From positions 1-31,126 of IMG/VR virus record IMGVR_UViG_3300001372_000009: a stretch of DNA of 31,126 nucleotides, one strand, 5' to 3'. The notes under the pieces were generated by a model, which was not told where the DNA came from, made no database searches, and saw only the letters and a program-made list of their open reading frames with translations. Numbering within the stretch: the stretch's first letter is position 1; the number at the start of each line of letters is the position of its first letter. This DNA comes from a virus. Of this stretch, positions 1-6,767 are shown piece by piece. Made by a program: the position numbers and the translations under genes.

Positions 1-29
1 CCAACAACCACTACATTTTTTCAACTCCC

Positions 30-2453
30 ATGTCCGATACCCTCGCCACAGTTAACACCGAATACCTGACCACTCGCCTCGCTGAGTTGGGTATCTCGGA
101 CCAGCAAAATACTTACGAACGGATATGGCACCAGGAAAGCAGCGAAGTCAGCGAAGATGGCAAGATCATTACTAAGAATCACCAGCAGAAGCGAACCTAC
201 AAGCTGTTCGACGCCGACGAGGAAGGTAACATCGTCATCCGTTACTTCAATCTCCTGGGCCAGCCATATCGCTGGAAGAAGGAAGATACAAAGCAGAGCC
301 GTGACTTTGTGCGCCTGCGCTTGCGCGTACCGAAAGGGTCCATGAAGTATGCCCAGACTGCCGGCTCTCCGGTATTCCCATACTACCCTCCTTCCATCAT
401 CAAGAAGTACCAGGCGGCAGCAGATCCGTCCGCCAGTCCGGAGGCATCAGTCATCAATACGCTCTACCTGGTGGAAGGTGAATTCAAAGCCTTCAAGGCT
501 TCCCTTCTTGGCATCGACATCATTGGCCTTCCAGGCATTTATGGATTCTACAACGGCGATGTGCGCGGCAAGCTCAATGAAGATATCCAGGAGCTCATCA
601 TCAAGTGCAAGGTGCAGAAGATCGTGCTCCTGCTTGATGCTGACGTGGTATTCGTTACCTGGGAAGCAGACAAGGATCTTTCGAAGCGTCCTTTAAACTT
701 CTACGGATCCATAAAAGCCTACCGCGAAAGTCTGCAGCTGCTGCTGGACGACGACAGCACGAGCCTGCAGCTGGTATACTTCATGCACATCAAGCAGAAG
801 TTCATGAATGATGCCAAGGGTTTCGACGACCTGCTGGTAAAGTATGAAGATAAGTCGGTTGAGATACAGGAAGACCTGGCCAAACTCAGCTACGCCAACA
901 AGTACTTCGACGGGTACCAGGTAAACGACCTGAACAAAGACGTGCAGGGAAGGATCTTCCGCATGCTCGGATTAACCGATGAGCAGGAATTTTATAAGAC
1001 CTACATGGATTTCATTGGCGCGCGCGAATTCAAATTCAAACGCCGGCGATACATCTACGACAATGAAAAGAAAGAAGTGGTCTTTGTACGCCACGAAGAT
1101 GCCGATAAGTTCATGCGCATCGGGCCGGATTGGGTAAAGACCATCGTGAAGCTCAACAAGTATGGCGAAGAAGAGCACGAAATCGTCAGCTGGAAGATCA
1201 GCGAGATCGTGCGCGACTACAAGAAGTACCCGGACTTCCTTGATCAGATCATGAAGTATGACGACAAAGGATGCTACAACCTGGTTGAGCCGCTCCGCTG
1301 GATGCCGAAGGAAGGATCTATTGCCGCCAGCTTTGCATTTCTGAAGCACCTCTTCCAGGGAGAAGGCCTGCTGAAGCTCGATGAGACCGGACACTTTGAA
1401 AGCGAGCATGCCATTCTGGGCGATCAGTTTACCGTCGCATTGGATTACCTCACCATTCTGCTGAAGCATCCCAAGCACATGCTGCCGGTACCCATCCTGG
1501 TAAGCCAGGAGAACGGCACTGGTAAGTCCACATTCCTGAAGTGGCTGCAGCTCATCTTCGGAAGCAACATGTGCATCCTGGGCAACGACCAGTTCAAAAT
1601 GAAATTCAATGGCCACTACATTACCAAGTTCATCATCGCGATCGACGAAGGCTTTCTGGAAGTGGATAAGAAAGCAGAGAAGGAAAGACTCAAGCAGCTC
1701 GTCACGGCCGACAGCGCCTTCCTGGAAAACAAGGGAATGAACGTGCGCCGAATAAACTACTACGGTAAGCTCATCATTTGCAGCAATGACGCCGACCGGG
1801 TAATGAAAATTGAAGATGGAGAAAGCCGGTGGTTTGTGGTGAAGGTGCCCGTGATACCGAAAGAACAGATGGATCCGGACCTGGAAGCCAAGCTCAAAAC
1901 GGAGGCCGAAGCCTTCCTTCATTTCCTGATGCACAGAAACATTTTTCACCCGCGGTCACATCGACTGTGGTTCGATCCCGAGCACTTCATTACCGAACAG
2001 TTCAAGGTCATTGTGGAGCAAACCAAGAGCAGGATCGATCGGGTATTTGAAGACTGGTTGCGCGAGCAGTTCATGCTTTTCCGTCTACCTGTGTTGCGCT
2101 ACAGCATGAAGTATCTCACGGAGGTATTCAACGATCCCAAGAACAGCAAGTACCGCATTGATGCCATTGAATTAAAAAACTACCTGCACGATCGCAAGGG
2201 GATGAAGGCGGACGTTCCGCAGCGCATATGTATTCCCGTCGGTTATGATTTGCCAGAAGAAGGATCTGGACTGCCTCCCAGAATACTATACAATAACTCC
2301 CTGCAGCGACCCTACAAGTTCGTTGCGGAAGATTGGTTGACAAAGGAGCAGATTGAAGAGTGGAAGAACCCTATACAAACGACAGAGCACCTGGTGACAG
2401 CTGTTACCGCGGTAGCTGAATCATCTGAGGACCCTGATCATCTTCCATTCTGA
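30..2453 (+). CDS. Phage TOPRIM primase / SF3-type (D5-like, DUF5906) helicase
   Basis: An 807-aa replication protein that probably primes and unwinds phage DNA. The N-terminal half holds a TOPRIM-like core: LYLVEGEFKAF near residues 144-154 (the EGE glutamate) and IVLLLDADV near 196-204 (the DxD acidic pair). The C-terminal half is an AAA+/SF3 helicase with Walker A ENGTGKST near 493-500, Walker B FIIAIDEGF near 533-541, and a sensor/arginine-finger stretch LIICSNDADR then GESRWF near 584-610. This order is typical of virulence-associated-E/D5-type primase-helicases of Bacteroidota phages. The start ATG follows a T-run leader (CATTTTTT) with no clear Shine-Dalgarno. The repeat cluster just downstream fits a replication module. 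The family call is firm; the exact subfamily is inferred from motifs. Confidence 0.9.
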   Translation: MSDTLATVNTEYLTTRLAELGISDQQNTYERIWHQESSEVSEDGKIITKNHQQKRTYKLFDADEEGNIVIRYFNLLGQPYRWKKEDTKQSRDFVRLRLRVPKGSMKYAQTAGSPVFPYYPPSIIKKYQAAADPSASPEASVINTLYLVEGEFKAFKASLLGIDIIGLPGIYGFYNGDVRGKLNEDIQELIIKCKVQKIVLLLDADVVFVTWEADKDLSKRPLNFYGSIKAYRESLQLLLDDDSTSLQLVYFMHIKQKFMNDAKGFDDLLVKYEDKSVEIQEDLAKLSYANKYFDGYQVNDLNKDVQGRIFRMLGLTDEQEFYKTYMDFIGAREFKFKRRRYIYDNEKKEVVFVRHEDADKFMRIGPDWVKTIVKLNKYGEEEHEIVSWKISEIVRDYKKYPDFLDQIMKYDDKGCYNLVEPLRWMPKEGSIAASFAFLKHLFQGEGLLKLDETGHFESEHAILGDQFTVALDYLTILLKHPKHMLPVPILVSQENGTGKSTFLKWLQLIFGSNMCILGNDQFKMKFNGHYITKFIIAIDEGFLEVDKKAEKERLKQLVTADSAFLENKGMNVRRINYYGKLIICSNDADRVMKIEDGESRWFVVKVPVIPKEQMDPDLEAKLKTEAEAFLHFLMHRNIFHPRSHRLWFDPEHFITEQFKVIVEQTKSRIDRVFEDWLREQFMLFRLPVLRYSMKYLTEVFNDPKNSKYRIDAIELKNYLHDRKGMKADVPQRICIPVGYDLPEEGSGLPPRILYNNSLQRPYKFVAEDWLTKEQIEEWKNPIQTTEHLVTAVTAVAESSEDPDHLPF

Positions 2454-2494
2454 TATCATGAACGTAGGCCTAAATATTATCAATTCATGAAAAA

Positions 2495-2634
2495 GCGTAA
2501 CAACCGTAACAATTGTAACAAAATTGAAAATAGTAACAGAAACGAAGATTTTACCATCACTGAGTGTTACAGAATTTACAAAAATTACCTTACTCAGGTT
2601 CATTGTTACAAATGTTCGTTACGTTACGCGTTAC
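2495..2634. repeat. Iteron-like GTAAC/GTTAC repeat cluster (candidate origin or operator)
   Basis: The 224-bp AT-rich gap between the primase and the next gene holds nine copies of GTAAC or its complement GTTAC. GTAACA starts at 2497, 2506, 2515 and 2533, so on an exact 9-bp period with one period skipped. GTTAC starts at 2566, 2605, 2618, 2623 and 2630, in inverted orientation. Tandem 9-bp units facing inverted copies beside a primase-helicase gene suggest a replication origin or the binding region of a regulator. Origin function is inference; the repeats are seen directly. Confidence 0.55.
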
Positions 2635-2677
2635 ACGTACTTTTTTCCGGCGCATTTTTTATCAAAACCTTACCAAT

Positions 2678-2980
2678 ATGAACGCTGAATACCCGCAATT
2701 CTACCGCAAAGGTGGCCTCTGCATGAAGCGCGAGAGCGACACCACCACCCTGGATGTCATCATTCCAGAGCCAGGAAAGTACCGGCCAAACTGCCTTCCG
2801 GAAACAACCGCATACCCCTCGAAAGAAAGGCTGGATGCTGAAGTGAGCAGGATGGAAAAGGTAGATGAAGACGTCTATGAAAGCTACCTCGCCACCTACT
2901 TCCAAACTGCAGCTGAAGGACGTGCAAAATTAAATCATCGCCGCCAACACAGATTTGAGAAAGGAGTGATGGCAAGATGA
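2678..2980 (+). CDS. Small hypothetical phage protein
   Basis: A 100-aa soluble, charged protein starting MNAEYPQFYRKGG. The frame stays open upstream to 2564, but that part is the repeat-rich AT gap, so I place the start at ATG 2678, after the repeats. The protein has a proline-rich middle (IIPEPGKYRPNCLPET) and a helical, charged C-terminus (RLDAEVSRMEKVDEDVYES). No domain is recognised. It overlaps the next gene by ATGA, so the two are probably co-translated. If the repeats are an operator, this would be the first gene they control. Confidence 0.6.
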   Translation: MNAEYPQFYRKGGLCMKRESDTTTLDVIIPEPGKYRPNCLPETTAYPSKERLDAEVSRMEKVDEDVYESYLATYFQTAAEGRAKLNHRRQHRFEKGVMAR

Positions 2981-3459
2981 CTGATATTTTCAATGAGTCA
3001 AGCGCAAAGTTCACGCCCGATAATAAGCATCGGCTTTATTTATATCGCCGATGGAAGATTACTCGTCCATCAGCCATGGTGATAGGCCTAAACCCATCCA
3101 AGGCAGACGCCTTCGATGACGATCAGACCATAGGCTTCGTAAAGAGAGTGTTGAACTTTAATGGCTTCGGAAGTTTCTACATGGTTAATCTCTATACCAT
3201 GATCACGCCATACCCTTCTGAGCTGATTGCTGATAACAATTTAGATTACAATATCCTATTGTGGAAGGAACTGTCACAGCAAGTTGATTCTGTCATCTTC
3301 GCATGGGGAAGTTTTAAAACCGATGGACGCGAGAAAATTGCAGAAGATCTATTTCCGAAAGCACTTTGCTTCAATCACCTAAAGAACGGTGCTCCGCGCC
3401 ATGCAATGTATTTACCACAAGCAACAACACTTAAATCTTATCAATTAACCAAAAACTAA
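2977..3459 (+). CDS. DUF1643 family protein
   Basis: A 160-aa protein with the hallmarks of DUF1643: VIGLNPSKADAFDDDQTI near residues 31-48 (the family's N-P-S-x-A-D...D-x-T motif), GFGSFYMVNLYTMI near 63-76, SVIFAWGSF near 108-116, and an APRHAMYLP region near the C-terminus. DUF1643 proteins are common in phages and mobile elements; their biochemical role is not established. The gene overlaps its upstream neighbour by four bases and lies 2 bp before the first DGR target, so it is probably in the same early transcript. No nuclease or binding role can be assigned from sequence alone. Confidence 0.8.
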   Translation: MTDIFNESSAKFTPDNKHRLYLYRRWKITRPSAMVIGLNPSKADAFDDDQTIGFVKRVLNFNGFGSFYMVNLYTMITPYPSELIADNNLDYNILLWKELSQQVDSVIFAWGSFKTDGREKIAEDLFPKALCFNHLKNGAPRHAMYLPQATTLKSYQLTKN

Positions 3460-3461
3460 TT

Positions 3462-3917
3462 ATGGAAACACTAAAAATTAAGATCCCGAAAGGGTATGAG
3501 GTAGATAGCTTCGACAAGCTATCTGGTGAAATCAAGTTCAAGGCGAAGGTACCACAGAAAATCACTGACCGGATTAAGACTGTCGAAGACGTCGTTAAAG
3601 AATTTGGATTCAGTATGGCTGGGTTTGAAGAATTTACCGAAGGTCGATCGGATGATGAGAAGGCCTATATGATTTTGGTAAGGCTCGCCAAAGTACTCAA
3701 CGAAGGCTGGGAACCTGACTGGAGTAATTCAAACGAATACAAGTACTACCCATGGTTTGAAATGAAGGGTTCGTCCGGCTTTCGGTTCCTCGGCAACGAT
3801 TCTTGGGGTACGTTTTCGCTTGTCGGCTCTCGCCTTTGCTTCAAATCAAGAGAGCTCGCCGAGTATGCAGGCAAGCAATTCGAAGATGTGTATCGCAAGT
3901 TCATGGTCATAAACTAA
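3462..3917 (+). CDS. DGR target protein 1 (variable protein)
   Basis: A 151-aa protein with an invariant N-terminus (METLKIKIPKGYEV), a helical middle (DEKAYMILVRLAKVLNEGWEPDWS, split here at residues ~65-88), then a diversified patch at residues 103-127: GSSGFRFLGNDSWG, TFSL, VGSRLCF. The patch is variable repeat VR1. After it comes an invariant helix-like tail (ELAEYAGKQFEDVYRKFMV). The patch matches the template repeat at every non-A base and differs at 16 of 20 template A positions. Residues differing from its paralogue are N/H, S/L, G/R, T/A, F/A and L/V. The fold is not obviously the C-type lectin or Ig fold usual for DGR targets. It resembles small proteins I associate with Bacteroidota phages; function and ligand are unknown. 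Confidence 0.85.
   Translation: METLKIKIPKGYEVDSFDKLSGEIKFKAKVPQKITDRIKTVEDVVKEFGFSMAGFEEFTEGRSDDEKAYMILVRLAKVLNEGWEPDWSNSNEYKYYPWFEMKGSSGFRFLGNDSWGTFSLVGSRLCFKSRELAEYAGKQFEDVYRKFMVIN
3767..3840 (+). repeat. DGR variable repeat VR1
   Basis: A 74-bp segment that aligns without gaps to template 4334-4407. All 54 template non-A positions are identical. Of the 20 template adenines, 16 are replaced and four are retained (template 4362, 4363, 4366, 4377). Similarity stops at TTTGCT on the 3' side, and upstream of GGGTTCG on the 5' side. Confidence 0.93.
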
Positions 3918-3924
3918 TCGTCAA

Positions 3925-4305
3925 ATGAAAAATCTAAACCAGCTAAAAACGTTTGAAGGCGCTTGCAAGGTCGAGGGTCTTGATCCGAAAAAAGTGATTC
4001 CAAATTTCAGTTGCTATCCTGCACAGGACAGGAAATCAATGATTGCGCATGCCAAGCTTGTGATCATTGTGCGCGCTGCAAACAGGCTTGCAAATAATGG
4101 AGAATTATGGGTGCCAGATTTTGATGATAATAAATGGAAATATGAGATCTGGTTTACTAAGGGTTCGTCCGGCTTTCGGTTCCTCGGCCACGATCTTTGG
4201 CGTGCGGCTTCGGTTGTCGGCTCTCGCCTTTGCTTTATCTCGTCGGATGTAGCCAGGTACGTTGGTGAAAAGTTTATCAAACTTTATAACGAGTACCTAC
4301 TATGA
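3925..4305 (+). CDS. DGR target protein 2 (variable protein)
   Basis: A 126-aa paralogue of the preceding gene, starting 7 bp after it. The N-terminus (MKNLNQLKTFEGACKVEG) is shorter and diverged, but the order is the same: a helical segment, a PDFDDNKWKYEIWF stretch matching PDW...KYYPWF of the paralogue, the variable patch (GSSGFRFLGHDLWR, AASV, VGSRLCF; residues ~79-103), then an invariant tail (DVARYVGEKFIKLYNEYLL). The patch differs from the template at 18 of 20 A positions and none of 54 others. Its stop overlaps the ATG of the template-spanning small frame (ATGA). Two targets served by one template in tandem is a known but less common DGR layout. Confidence 0.85.
   Translation: MKNLNQLKTFEGACKVEGLDPKKVIPNFSCYPAQDRKSMIAHAKLVIIVRAANRLANNGELWVPDFDDNKWKYEIWFTKGSSGFRFLGHDLWRAASVVGSRLCFISSDVARYVGEKFIKLYNEYLL
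4161..4234 (+). repeat. DGR variable repeat VR2
   Basis: A 74-bp ungapped match to template 4334-4407 with all 54 non-A positions conserved and 18 of 20 A positions changed; only those matching template 4363 and 4366 stay A. VR1 and VR2 differ from each other at eight positions, all at template adenines and all in the central half. Their outer substitutions are shared, so the flanks descend from a common ancestral variant or are under selection. Confidence 0.93.
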
Positions 4306-4460
4306 ACGATCCTGGCTGTGCGATGGTTGAGCGGAGTTCGTCCGGCTTTCAGTTCAACGACAACGATAATTGGAATACGAATTCGAATGTCAGCTCTCAC
4401 CTATGCTGTAATCATATTAAATCGTCGCAGGCCATGCCACATTTTAAAGGCAAAAAATAA
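4302..4460 (+). CDS. Small open frame spanning the DGR template repeat
   Basis: A 52-codon frame begins at ATG 4302, overlapping the stop of target 2 as ATGA, and runs through the whole template in the same reading frame as the variable repeats. Its middle reads SSGFQFNDNDNWNTNSNV, the asparagine/aspartate-rich peptide expected of a template rich in AAY codons. It ends ...HFKGKK then TAA at 4460. It may be translated, or it may be the remnant of a third target gene whose variable end became the template. Coding status is uncertain; the open frame is seen directly. Confidence 0.4.
   Translation: MNDPGCAMVERSSSGFQFNDNDNWNTNSNVSSHLCCNHIKSSQAMPHFKGKK
4334..4407 (+). repeat. DGR template repeat (TR)
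   Basis: A 74-bp template with 20 adenines, most of them in AAC/AAT codon positions, lying between the second target gene and the reverse transcriptase, the usual place for a DGR template. The RNA from this region (roughly 4306-4523, up to the RT start) should be the substrate of reverse transcription; no structure could be computed here. All observed differences from the two variable repeats sit at its adenines. Confidence 0.93.
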
Positions 4461-4523
4461 CGTCAACAAATCTGAGGCGCTGGTATCTCCGGAGAAGGCG
4501 ACTTATGAAAAGCAAAGCAACCA

Positions 4524-5483
4524 ATGAAACGAATAGGCAACATTTACGAGCGCATCACCAGCCTGAGCAACTTACAACAGGCGGACGAAAAGGCCCAAAA
4601 GGGCAAGTCCGGCCAGTATGGTGTGATGCTTCACAACCGTAACAGAGAAGGTAATCTGCTTATCCTGCAGGATCTGCTTCAGAGTAAGACCTACCGCACG
4701 TCCACATACGACATATTCAACATCTACGAACCAAAGGAACGGGTAGTATACAGACTTCCATTCTTTCCCGATCGTATTGCGCATCATGCCATAATGAACG
4801 TGCTCGAGCCAATTCTGGTCGATACTTTCACAGCAGATACCTACAGCTGCATCAAATCGCGTGGCATACATTTACTGTTGCGCCGCCTCAAACGAGACCT
4901 TAAAGACGCCAAAGGCACCCAGTATTGCCTGAAGCTTGACATAAAGAAATTCTATCCCAGCGTAGACCACGACATTCTGAAGGGACTACTCAGAAGGAAA
5001 TTTAAAGATCCTGACCTGTTGTGGCTCCTGGATGAGATCATTGATAGTGCGCCAGGGCTACCCATCGGAAACTATCTGAGCCAGTATCTCGCTAACTTCT
5101 ACCTGGCATATTTCGACCATTGGCTGAAGGAGCAAAAGAAAGTGAAGTACTATTACCGGTACGCCGACGATCTTGTTGTTCTCCACTCCGACAAAGCGGC
5201 GCTTCACCAGCTGCTCGTTGAGATCAAGCAATACCTGAAGGACCTCAAGCTCGAGGTAAAAGACAACCACCAGGTATTTCCGGTAGCGGCACGCGGCATT
5301 GATTATGTTGGGTACGTGTTTTATCACTCGAACATCCTTATCCGGAAGCAGATCAAAAAGAGCTTCGCCAGGAAGCTTCACATAAACCCTGACCATCCGT
5401 CAAAGGCATCCTATCTCGGATGGCTCGGTCACTGCAACGCTAAGCATTTAACGCATAAACTATTGGGCAATGAACAATTTTAA
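4524..5483 (+). CDS. DGR reverse transcriptase
   Basis: A 319-aa RNA-dependent DNA polymerase of the retroelement class. Visible motifs: LDIKKFYPSVDHD near residues 138-150 (first catalytic aspartate), GLPIGNYLSQYLANFYL near 178-194, where SQ replaces the QG of group II intron RTs as is characteristic of DGR RTs, RYADDLVVL near 211-219 (catalytic YADD), and a thumb region GIDYVGYVF near 262-270. The C-terminus SYLGWLGHCNAKHL is also DGR-like. There is no maturase, endonuclease or protease domain. It would copy the template RNA with errors at adenines; the cDNA then replaces a variable repeat. It overlaps the next gene by 14 bp. No Avd gene is recognisable next to it. Confidence 0.92.
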   Translation: MKRIGNIYERITSLSNLQQADEKAQKGKSGQYGVMLHNRNREGNLLILQDLLQSKTYRTSTYDIFNIYEPKERVVYRLPFFPDRIAHHAIMNVLEPILVDTFTADTYSCIKSRGIHLLLRRLKRDLKDAKGTQYCLKLDIKKFYPSVDHDILKGLLRRKFKDPDLLWLLDEIIDSAPGLPIGNYLSQYLANFYLAYFDHWLKEQKKVKYYYRYADDLVVLHSDKAALHQLLVEIKQYLKDLKLEVKDNHQVFPVAARGIDYVGYVFYHSNILIRKQIKKSFARKLHINPDHPSKASYLGWLGHCNAKHLTHKLLGNEQF

Positions 5484-5766
5484 GGACTTCAATATCAAAC
5501 CGAAAATCAATGCCTTTGTGGGTGAGAAGATCCAGGTACAGAAACTGTTCAATCTGGAGATAACGATACTTGCCTTCAAGATCGAGCCTTCGAAGCAGAA
5601 AAAAGGCACGGAATTGCTCACGCTACAGATCGAAAAAGCAGGCGAAAAACGGATAGTCTTTACCGGATCTACCGTCATGATCGATCAGATCAAGCGGGTA
5701 CCAGACGAAAAGTTTCCATTTTTTGCCACCATAAGAGGAGACAACGATTACTACGAATTTACATAA
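5470..5766 (+). CDS. Conserved-looking hypothetical phage protein
   Basis: A 98-aa protein beginning inside the RT 3' end (14-bp overlap). It starts MNNFKDFNIKPKINAFVGEK and continues with alternating strands (NLEITILAFKIEP, LLTLQIEKAGEKRIVFTGST, FPFFATIRGDNDYYEFT). The all-beta look resembles small OB-like, possibly nucleic-acid-binding proteins of Bacteroidota phage early regions, but this is only a resemblance. It could belong to the DGR operon through translational coupling or simply follow it in the early transcript. Confidence 0.65.
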   Translation: MNNFKDFNIKPKINAFVGEKIQVQKLFNLEITILAFKIEPSKQKKGTELLTLQIEKAGEKRIVFTGSTVMIDQIKRVPDEKFPFFATIRGDNDYYEFT

Positions 5767-5768
5767 CC

Positions 5769-6110
5769 ATGAAACCAAAAATGATGAGTAAGCGATCGAT
5801 GGATTATTTGTTCGATCACATTCTCGACGGGTTCAAGACCAGCCATGAAGGTATACAGAACTTACATCGTCAGCGCATCGTTAACGATGATGAGATTGCC
5901 GACCTCATTCGCCGCAACAGCGAACGACTGATTGAGCGCATCCACGAATTCAAGATACACGAAAAACTGTTAGGCATCTTCTTCGCCTGCATGTTCTTCT
6001 GGTTGCAGATATCCGGTGAAGATCTGGAGATGCGCCGGCCAAGCCGTGGTGGCAGAGGCAGAAGAAGAGACGAAACGGAAGTCCACGACCGGCAAAAAAT
6101 TACATCATAG
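5769..6110 (+). CDS. Hypothetical helical protein with one hydrophobic segment and Arg-rich C-terminus
   Basis: A 113-aa protein starting MKPKMMSKRSMDYLF. Residues 1-72 are helical and charged. A hydrophobic stretch LLGIFFACMFFWLQI (about 73-87) could be a single membrane span. The tail contains GEDLEMRRPSRGGRGRRRDE, strongly basic. Only 2 bp separate it from the previous gene. No family is assigned. Its size and basic charge invite comparison with Avd accessory proteins of DGRs, but the hydrophobic segment argues against that. Confidence 0.6.
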   Translation: MKPKMMSKRSMDYLFDHILDGFKTSHEGIQNLHRQRIVNDDEIADLIRRNSERLIERIHEFKIHEKLLGIFFACMFFWLQISGEDLEMRRPSRGGRGRRRDETEVHDRQKITS

Positions 6111-6133
6111 CAAACCTCTCCATTTTTTAAACT

Positions 6134-6625
6134 ATGTCAGACATCATTAACATCCCTACCCGCACGCACCTGAAGAAATTTCTGCTTAAAACGTACGACA
6201 CCGCAGAACCCTTCAAGCTCGACGAGCGTACCAGCATCGGTAAGAATCTGATGAGCTCTCTGGTCGACAAGCTTGAGTACGTAAATGTAAACGAGCTATA
6301 TACCGACAAGCTGCAGGTAATGCTCAGCTCGCGAATGAGCAAGCGCGGGCCACGAATAAAGCGCCTGATATACATCAACTCGCTGCTCGAGGAAATGTTC
6401 AAGGAGCACATGATTACCTGGATCTTCTGCAAATCGACTGAAGGAATTAACCCAAGCCAGAGCACCAAAGACTTCCTGGCCTTCTATCAGATCGATGAAA
6501 ATGAGTATACCTATGCCGCTGCATACAAGCTGTGGCAGAAACACAAGCAGCGAAACCCGCATTGGATACGGAAATTTTCCCAAAAGAGTACAAAATTTAT
6601 CCCGATTCTGTCAGCAGGCCGTTGA
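6134..6625 (+). CDS. Hypothetical early phage protein
   Basis: A 163-aa mainly helical basic protein: MSDIINIPTRTHLKKFLLKT, then RTSIGKNLMSSLVDKLEYV, a positively charged segment SSRMSKRGPRIKRLIYINSL, and a C-terminal half with FLAFYQIDENEYTYAAAYKLW and KQRNPHWIRKFSQKS. It looks like a nucleic-acid-associated protein, but no domain is recognised. The start follows a leader with CATTTTTTAAACT immediately upstream, similar to the one before the primase. It is the last early gene before the first late-box promoter. Confidence 0.65.
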   Translation: MSDIINIPTRTHLKKFLLKTYDTAEPFKLDERTSIGKNLMSSLVDKLEYVNVNELYTDKLQVMLSSRMSKRGPRIKRLIYINSLLEEMFKEHMITWIFCKSTEGINPSQSTKDFLAFYQIDENEYTYAAAYKLWQKHKQRNPHWIRKFSQKSTKFIPILSAGR

Positions 6626-6717
6626 CAATCGCATTTTTTACATAGATGTCCTCCGTTTCAAAGGCATTTTAAATGTCAATTTTTCTCGTGACACAATACC
6701 ACCACCGCGCTAACAGC

Positions 6718-6760
6718 TAAACCCGTCCTAAAATAGAGGCATCAATGCACTGCAATTTCG
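6718..6760 (+). promoter_or_regulatory. Late-box promoter, copy 1
   Basis: ACCCGTCCTAAAA lies at 6721-6733, followed by the dyad GCAT-CA-ATGC centred about 23 nt into the box and by AATTTCG about 34 nt in. The first codon of the block is 47 nt after the box start. The rest of the 142-bp gap (6626-6717) shows only AT-rich sequence and no clear hairpin. Promoter role is inferred from the same arrangement at three other block starts. Confidence 0.6.
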
Positions 6761-6767
6761 TAGTTGC

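Noticed and set aside
972-1949. 325-codon minus-strand open frame inside the primase gene
   Set aside because: It is antisense to strongly conserved primase-helicase motifs, lacks any recognisable domain, and its composition is that of a shadow frame.
2487-2681. 64-codon plus-strand frame (MKKRNNRNNCNK...) in the repeat cluster
   Set aside because: The Asn-rich reading is just the translation of the 9-bp GTAACA repeats; the rest does not look like protein.
4318-4527. 69-codon frame over the template repeat (MRWLSGVRPAFSS...)
   Set aside because: It is in a different frame from the variable repeats; the frame starting at 4302 matches the VR frame and is coupled to target 2.
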